Below, in pieces: positions 5,781 through 8,770 of a stretch of DNA of 8,770 bases (position 1 is the stretch's first letter; every line of letters begins with the position of its first letter). The notes under the pieces are model-generated. The model was not told the DNA's origin. It saw only the letters and a program-made list of their open reading frames with translations, and searched no databases. Both the position numbers and the translations under genes were made by a program. The DNA lies in the NCBI GenBank assembly GCA_029907285.1, contig JARYMD010000178.1, forward strand, positions 1 through 8,770. The letters are read 5' to 3'. This DNA is from Verrucomicrobiota bacterium. GTDB taxonomy: Bacteria; Verrucomicrobiota; Verrucomicrobiia; Limisphaerales; J093.

Positions 5781-6797
5781 TTACCAGTCCAGCACGTAGG
5801 CGAAAATCAGAGGTGCGGCGATGGTGGCGTCGGACTCGATGATGAAACGGGGCGTGTCTTTGGCCAACTTACCCCATGTGATTTTTTCGTTTGGAACTGC
5901 GCCGGAGTATGATCCGTAACTTGTGGTTGAATCGCTGATTTGGCAGAAGTAAGACCACAACCGGCTCTTGATTTTGAGGTCGTATTGGAGCAGTGGGACG
6001 ACGCAGATTGGGAAATCGCCGGCGATGCCGCCTCCGATCTGGAACATGCCGATGCCGCGGTGTTGTGTGACAGTGCGGTAATGTTGAACGAGCCATGTCA
6101 TGTATTCGATTCCGGAACGGACAGTGTGGACGTTTTTGATGAGGCCGCGGGCGCAGGCGGCTGCGTACACATTGCCGATCGTTGAGTCTTCCCAGCCTGG
6201 CACGACCATTGGCAGGTTTTTTTCGGCGGCGGCCAGCATCCACGAATGGCTGGGGTGGATCTGGTAATATTGTTTCAGCCGTCCCCCGAGAAGCGCCTGG
6301 TAAAAGAACTCGTGCGGGAATCGCCGCTGGCCGTTGTGGTCGGCTTCGCGCCACAGGCTCAAGAGGACCTTTTCGACCCGTCTCATTGCTTTCTCTTCGG
6401 GGATGCAAACGTCTGTGACGCGGCTGAGGTGGCGTTTGCGGAGGGTCTCTTCGTCTTTTGCGGAGAGTTCGCGGTAATTGGGCACGCGGACGTAAGAATT
6501 GTGCGCGACGAGATTAAAGACATCCTCTTCGAGATTTGCGCCGGTGGAAGAAATGAGATGGACCTTGTCACGTCTGATCATTTCGGCGAGTGACACGCCG
6601 AGTTCGGCGGTGCTCATGGCTCCGGCGAGGGCGATCATCATGTGGTTGCCTGTTTGGATTTGGCGGCGATACTCGCGTGCCGCATCCAGGAGTGTTGCAG
6701 CGTTGAAATGCCGGAAATGATGTTCGATGAATCTGCCGACAGGGCCGTTGGGCAGCGATCCACTTTTCTTTGTCCGAACGCGCTTCGTCGGTAACAT
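5781..6797 (-). CDS. deoxyhypusine synthase-like protein (probable polyamine enzyme)
   Basis: The 338-residue protein is in the deoxyhypusine synthase superfamily, which transfers the aminobutyl group of spermidine using NAD and a lysine-imine intermediate. Family landmarks are SSTGANLEEDV (83-93), VPGWEDSTIGN (199-209), FQIGGGIAGDFP (252-263), and ITWGK with Lys310 matching the catalytic lysine of the eukaryotic enzyme, followed by ESDATIAAPL (321-330). Where the eukaryotic enzyme has a His-His pair after GGG, this one has GDFP, as in the bacterial branch. Bacteria lack eIF5A, so protein hypusination is unlikely; homospermidine or another polyamine product is more plausible (some bacterial members are called SpeY). 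The ATG at 6797 has AAGGA about seven bases upstream. It is convergent with the pseudopilin (89-base gap) and divergent from the zinc-ribbon gene. Family is certain, substrate is not. Confidence 0.93.
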   Translation of the reverse strand: MLPTKRVRTKKSGSLPNGPVGRFIEHHFRHFNAATLLDAAREYRRQIQTGNHMMIALAGAMSTAELGVSLAEMIRRDKVHLISSTGANLEEDVFNLVAHNSYVRVPNYRELSAKDEETLRKRHLSRVTDVCIPEEKAMRRVEKVLLSLWREADHNGQRRFPHEFFYQALLGGRLKQYYQIHPSHSWMLAAAEKNLPMVVPGWEDSTIGNVYAAACARGLIKNVHTVRSGIEYMTWLVQHYRTVTQHRGIGMFQIGGGIAGDFPICVVPLLQYDLKIKSRLWSYFCQISDSTTSYGSYSGAVPNEKITWGKLAKDTPRFIIESDATIAAPLIFAYVLDW

Positions 6798-6923
6798 GAT
6801 ATTTCCTTGTCAGACAAAATCGGAGTCATGGTCAAGACAAAACTGATTTTTTCTGTTTTTTGTGGCGGACGTGGGTTTGAGCCGCTATTGTAGAGCGACA
6901 ATTGAAAACGACCTGCGTTGCTT

Positions 6924-7394
6924 ATGGAAATCACGTTTCATTGCCCACACTGCAAGCAGGAGCTGGCCGTGGACGCCAGTGCCGCGGGGGAGACGATTCA
7001 GTGCCCGACCTGTGAGGCGGAAATCAGTGTGCCGACCCCTGAGCTGACGGACATTCATGGGTTGAATCCCATCGCAAGCTCGGCTGCTGCAAAGGAAGAA
7101 AAACATTTTGTCGTGCCGGTGCGTGACGCGCCGCCGGAGATTCTGATCAAACAGCCGACAAAGACCGAGGAGGAACCCGGCCAGGGTGCCAAGAAACTGA
7201 AGATCAAAATATTCCGGCACAGCGATTGCATCGAAGTCGGTCATGACCGATACGAAGAGTTTGTGTCGCAATTCCTCAACAAGGTGGGGGAAGAGAATAT
7301 TGTGAGCATCACGCCGCTGAGTTACACGCACATTGACATCGCAACGCAGAAGCTGATGACCGACTACGCGCTGCAGATAATTTACAGGGCGTGA
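6924..7394 (+). CDS. small double-CXXC zinc-ribbon protein of unknown function
   Basis: I chose the ATG at 6924 over the TTG two codons earlier because MEITFHCPHC is the usual start of such proteins; no clear ribosome site is visible. The 156-residue product has an N-terminal zinc ribbon with cysteines in CPHC (7-10) and CPTC (27-30). A low-complexity linker rich in Ala, Pro, Glu and Lys follows (about 34-90). The C-terminal part of about 65 residues, KLKIKIFRHSDCIEV onward to the end, looks like a small alpha/beta domain that I do not recognise. There is no signal peptide or membrane segment, so it is probably cytoplasmic. Proteins with this N-terminal ribbon are common in Verrucomicrobia and Planctomycetes. 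It lies 126 bases from the divergent deoxyhypusine synthase-like gene and 152 bases before tyrA. Neither neighbour explains it. Confidence 0.8.
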   Translation: MEITFHCPHCKQELAVDASAAGETIQCPTCEAEISVPTPELTDIHGLNPIASSAAAKEEKHFVVPVRDAPPEILIKQPTKTEEEPGQGAKKLKIKIFRHSDCIEVGHDRYEEFVSQFLNKVGEENIVSITPLSYTHIDIATQKLMTDYALQIIYRA

Positions 7395-7537
7395 GGCGGG
7401 GAAACCTTTTTTGCGGCGCGGCGGCGGGATGATGGGTGTTGTGACGGGCATGCGCTGAAAGAGATGGGGTGGCTCACTTCTTTTACGGGGATCATCATTA
7501 AGTTTGTAACTTCAAGGGATTCGTGTTGATTTTGTGC

Positions 7538-7541
7538 GGAG
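7538..7541 (+). promoter_or_regulatory. ribosome binding site deciding the tyrA start
   Basis: GGAG sits five bases before the ATG at 7547. The frame could also begin at a GTG at 7523, but that codon has no good site upstream, and the extra eight residues are not part of the chorismate mutase domain. Confidence 0.6.
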
Positions 7542-7546
7542 AAGAC

Positions 7547-8743
7547 ATGACGGAAGACAAGTGTTCAGGTCGGTTGGATCGGGCGAACTCGGCAGAGAGT
7601 TCCGGTTCGATGAAGGGCGATAATTGGGCCAATCTCGACGCTTTGCGGCGTGAGATAGATGCCATTGACGTGCAGATTGTGAACCTGTTGGCGCAGCGCC
7701 ACGACAGGGTTCAGCAAGTGGTTTCGATCAAGAAATCGATGGGATTGCCGGTGTGGCATCCGGCGCGGGAGGAGGATTTGGTGTCTCAGAGGCGGTCACA
7801 GGCGGCGCGTGTTGGGTTGGACCCGGCTTTTGTTGAAGAGATATACCGTTGTGTGCTGAGGCAATCGCGTGTTCGGCAGACGTCGCACGTGGCGCGTGTT
7901 GCGGTGCGGCCCGGGTACAGGGTATTGATTGTGGGTGGGCGGGGCCGGATGGGTGAATACTTTGGGCGCTGGTTTCGCGAAGCGGGCTATGAGGTTCGGG
8001 TGCTTGACGTGGAAGACTGGCCGCGCGTTGATGAACTTTGCAGTGGGATTCAGCTTGCTTTGGTAAGCGTGCCGATAGACTCCACGACAGATGTGATAAT
8101 GAAACTCGGCCCGCATTTGCCGTCGGATTGTGTACTGGCTGACATCACCAGTTTGAAGAGCGGGCCTGTAGCGGCAATGCTGGAAGCGCACAAAGGCCCG
8201 GTTGTGGGATTGCATCCGCTGTTCGGTCCGAGCACAACTGTGATGGATCAGCAGATAGTGGTGAGTTCGCCGGGGCGCGATCCGGCGGCGTGCCAGTGGC
8301 TTTTGGATCAGTTGAGTGTATGGGGCAACATAGTGCTGACACTTGAGGCGCAGGAGCACGACGAACTCATGGATATCATGCAAGGGGTGCGGCACTTTGC
8401 CACATTTGCGTTCGGGCGGTTTCTTGCCGAGCGGAATGTCAGCTTGTCGAAAACATTGGAGTTTTGCAGCCCGATTTACAGGTTGGAGCTTGCAATGGTT
8501 GGGCGCCTCTTTGCCCAGGACGCAAGGCTGTATGCAGGGATCATTTTGGCCTCGCAACAGCGGCGCGATCTGCTGCGCGAATTTGTGAGTTCGCTGGAAA
8601 AATCGCGGAAGATTTTGGAGGAAGGCGGGATGGAAGCGTTTTGTGCCGAGTTCGACAGGGTTGCGGACTGGTTTGGAACGTTCTGTGAGCAGGCGATGCG
8701 GGAGAGTTCGTTCCTGATTGACAAGCTGGTGGAACGGTTTTAG
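7547..8743 (+). CDS. tyrA: bifunctional chorismate mutase / prephenate dehydrogenase (T-protein)
   Basis: This enzyme turns chorismate into prephenate and then, with NAD, into 4-hydroxyphenylpyruvate, the last but one step to tyrosine. The 398-residue product has an AroQ-type chorismate mutase domain at about 28-110 (LDALRREIDAID, LLAQRHDRV, IKK, REED). The prephenate dehydrogenase domain has the nucleotide-binding loop GGRGRMG (130-136), GLHPLFGPS (221-229) with the likely catalytic His223, RHFATFAFG (282-290), and SPIYRLELAMVGRLFAQD (308-325) with Arg312 and Arg320, probably the prephenate-binding arginines. These blocks are very close to E. coli TyrA (373 residues); about 25 extra residues at the N terminus explain the difference. 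His283 matches the position tied to tyrosine feedback in E. coli, so feedback control is likely kept. The gene stands alone; no aromatic-pathway neighbours are visible. Confidence 0.96.
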   Translation: MTEDKCSGRLDRANSAESSGSMKGDNWANLDALRREIDAIDVQIVNLLAQRHDRVQQVVSIKKSMGLPVWHPAREEDLVSQRRSQAARVGLDPAFVEEIYRCVLRQSRVRQTSHVARVAVRPGYRVLIVGGRGRMGEYFGRWFREAGYEVRVLDVEDWPRVDELCSGIQLALVSVPIDSTTDVIMKLGPHLPSDCVLADITSLKSGPVAAMLEAHKGPVVGLHPLFGPSTTVMDQQIVVSSPGRDPAACQWLLDQLSVWGNIVLTLEAQEHDELMDIMQGVRHFATFAFGRFLAERNVSLSKTLEFCSPIYRLELAMVGRLFAQDARLYAGIILASQQRRDLLREFVSSLEKSRKILEEGGMEAFCAEFDRVADWFGTFCEQAMRESSFLIDKLVERF

Positions 8744-8770
8744 CCCGCATATTTCCCAGCCCGGCGCAGC

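Noticed and set aside
6798..6923. Divergent promoters between the deoxyhypusine synthase-like and zinc-ribbon genes
   Set aside because: Promoters must exist here and there are two T-runs (about 6847-6861), but the best pairs (for example TTGACC on the minus strand) have no matching -10 at proper spacing.
7482..7512. TTTACG-N17-TGTAAC with an AAGTT/AACTT dyad upstream of tyrA
   Set aside because: Both hexamers match consensus poorly and the dyad is only five bases per arm; it could be chance.
1..8770. CRISPR arrays, tRNA or rRNA genes, insertion sequences, phage or toxin-antitoxin genes
   Set aside because: I looked for regularly spaced repeats, tRNA-like cloverleaf ends, transposase motifs and short paired genes and found none.

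Overview
The window looks like chromosomal DNA from a Verrucomicrobiota-type bacterium. This is inferred from the mix of gene types, not from a marker gene. The clues are a PEP-CTERM-like surface protein, a long-leader pseudopilin with an H-X9-DG motif, a large surface protein ending in a 'YTLERTADL...FYRVRV' domain typical of that phylum, an SGNH-like protein fused to TPRs, and a bacterial deoxyhypusine synthase-like enzyme.

Layout: (1) 2-1549, the 3' part of an SGNH/GDSL-like protein with TPR repeats, running in from the left edge. (2) 1550-2254, about 700 bases without a protein gene. It holds a long hairpin (1578-1634), a clear cobalamin (B12) riboswitch aptamer (about 1826-1964) and a strong intrinsic terminator (2082-2124). 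(3) 2255-5691, three same-strand genes behind that riboswitch: a secreted PEP-CTERM-like protein, a large secreted surface protein and a pseudopilin whose GTG start overlaps the preceding stop. A 273-base gap full of hairpins separates the first two. (4) 5781-6797, on the minus strand and convergent with the pseudopilin: a deoxyhypusine synthase-like enzyme, probably of polyamine metabolism. (5) 6924-7394, divergent from it: a small double-CXXC zinc-ribbon protein of unknown role. (6) 7547-8743: a bifunctional chorismate mutase/prephenate dehydrogenase (T-protein, TyrA) for tyrosine synthesis.

The most interesting unit is region 2 plus region 3. A B12 riboswitch with an apparent transcription terminator sits in front of exported surface proteins and a pseudopilin, with no recognisable B12 transporter or biosynthesis gene in the window. 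By known riboswitch logic these genes should be on when B12 is scarce. A role in capturing corrinoids at the cell surface is a reasonable hypothesis, but the sequence does not prove it. The right-hand genes (polyamine-type enzyme, zinc ribbon, TyrA) look like ordinary housekeeping or metabolic genes with no visible link to the B12 unit.
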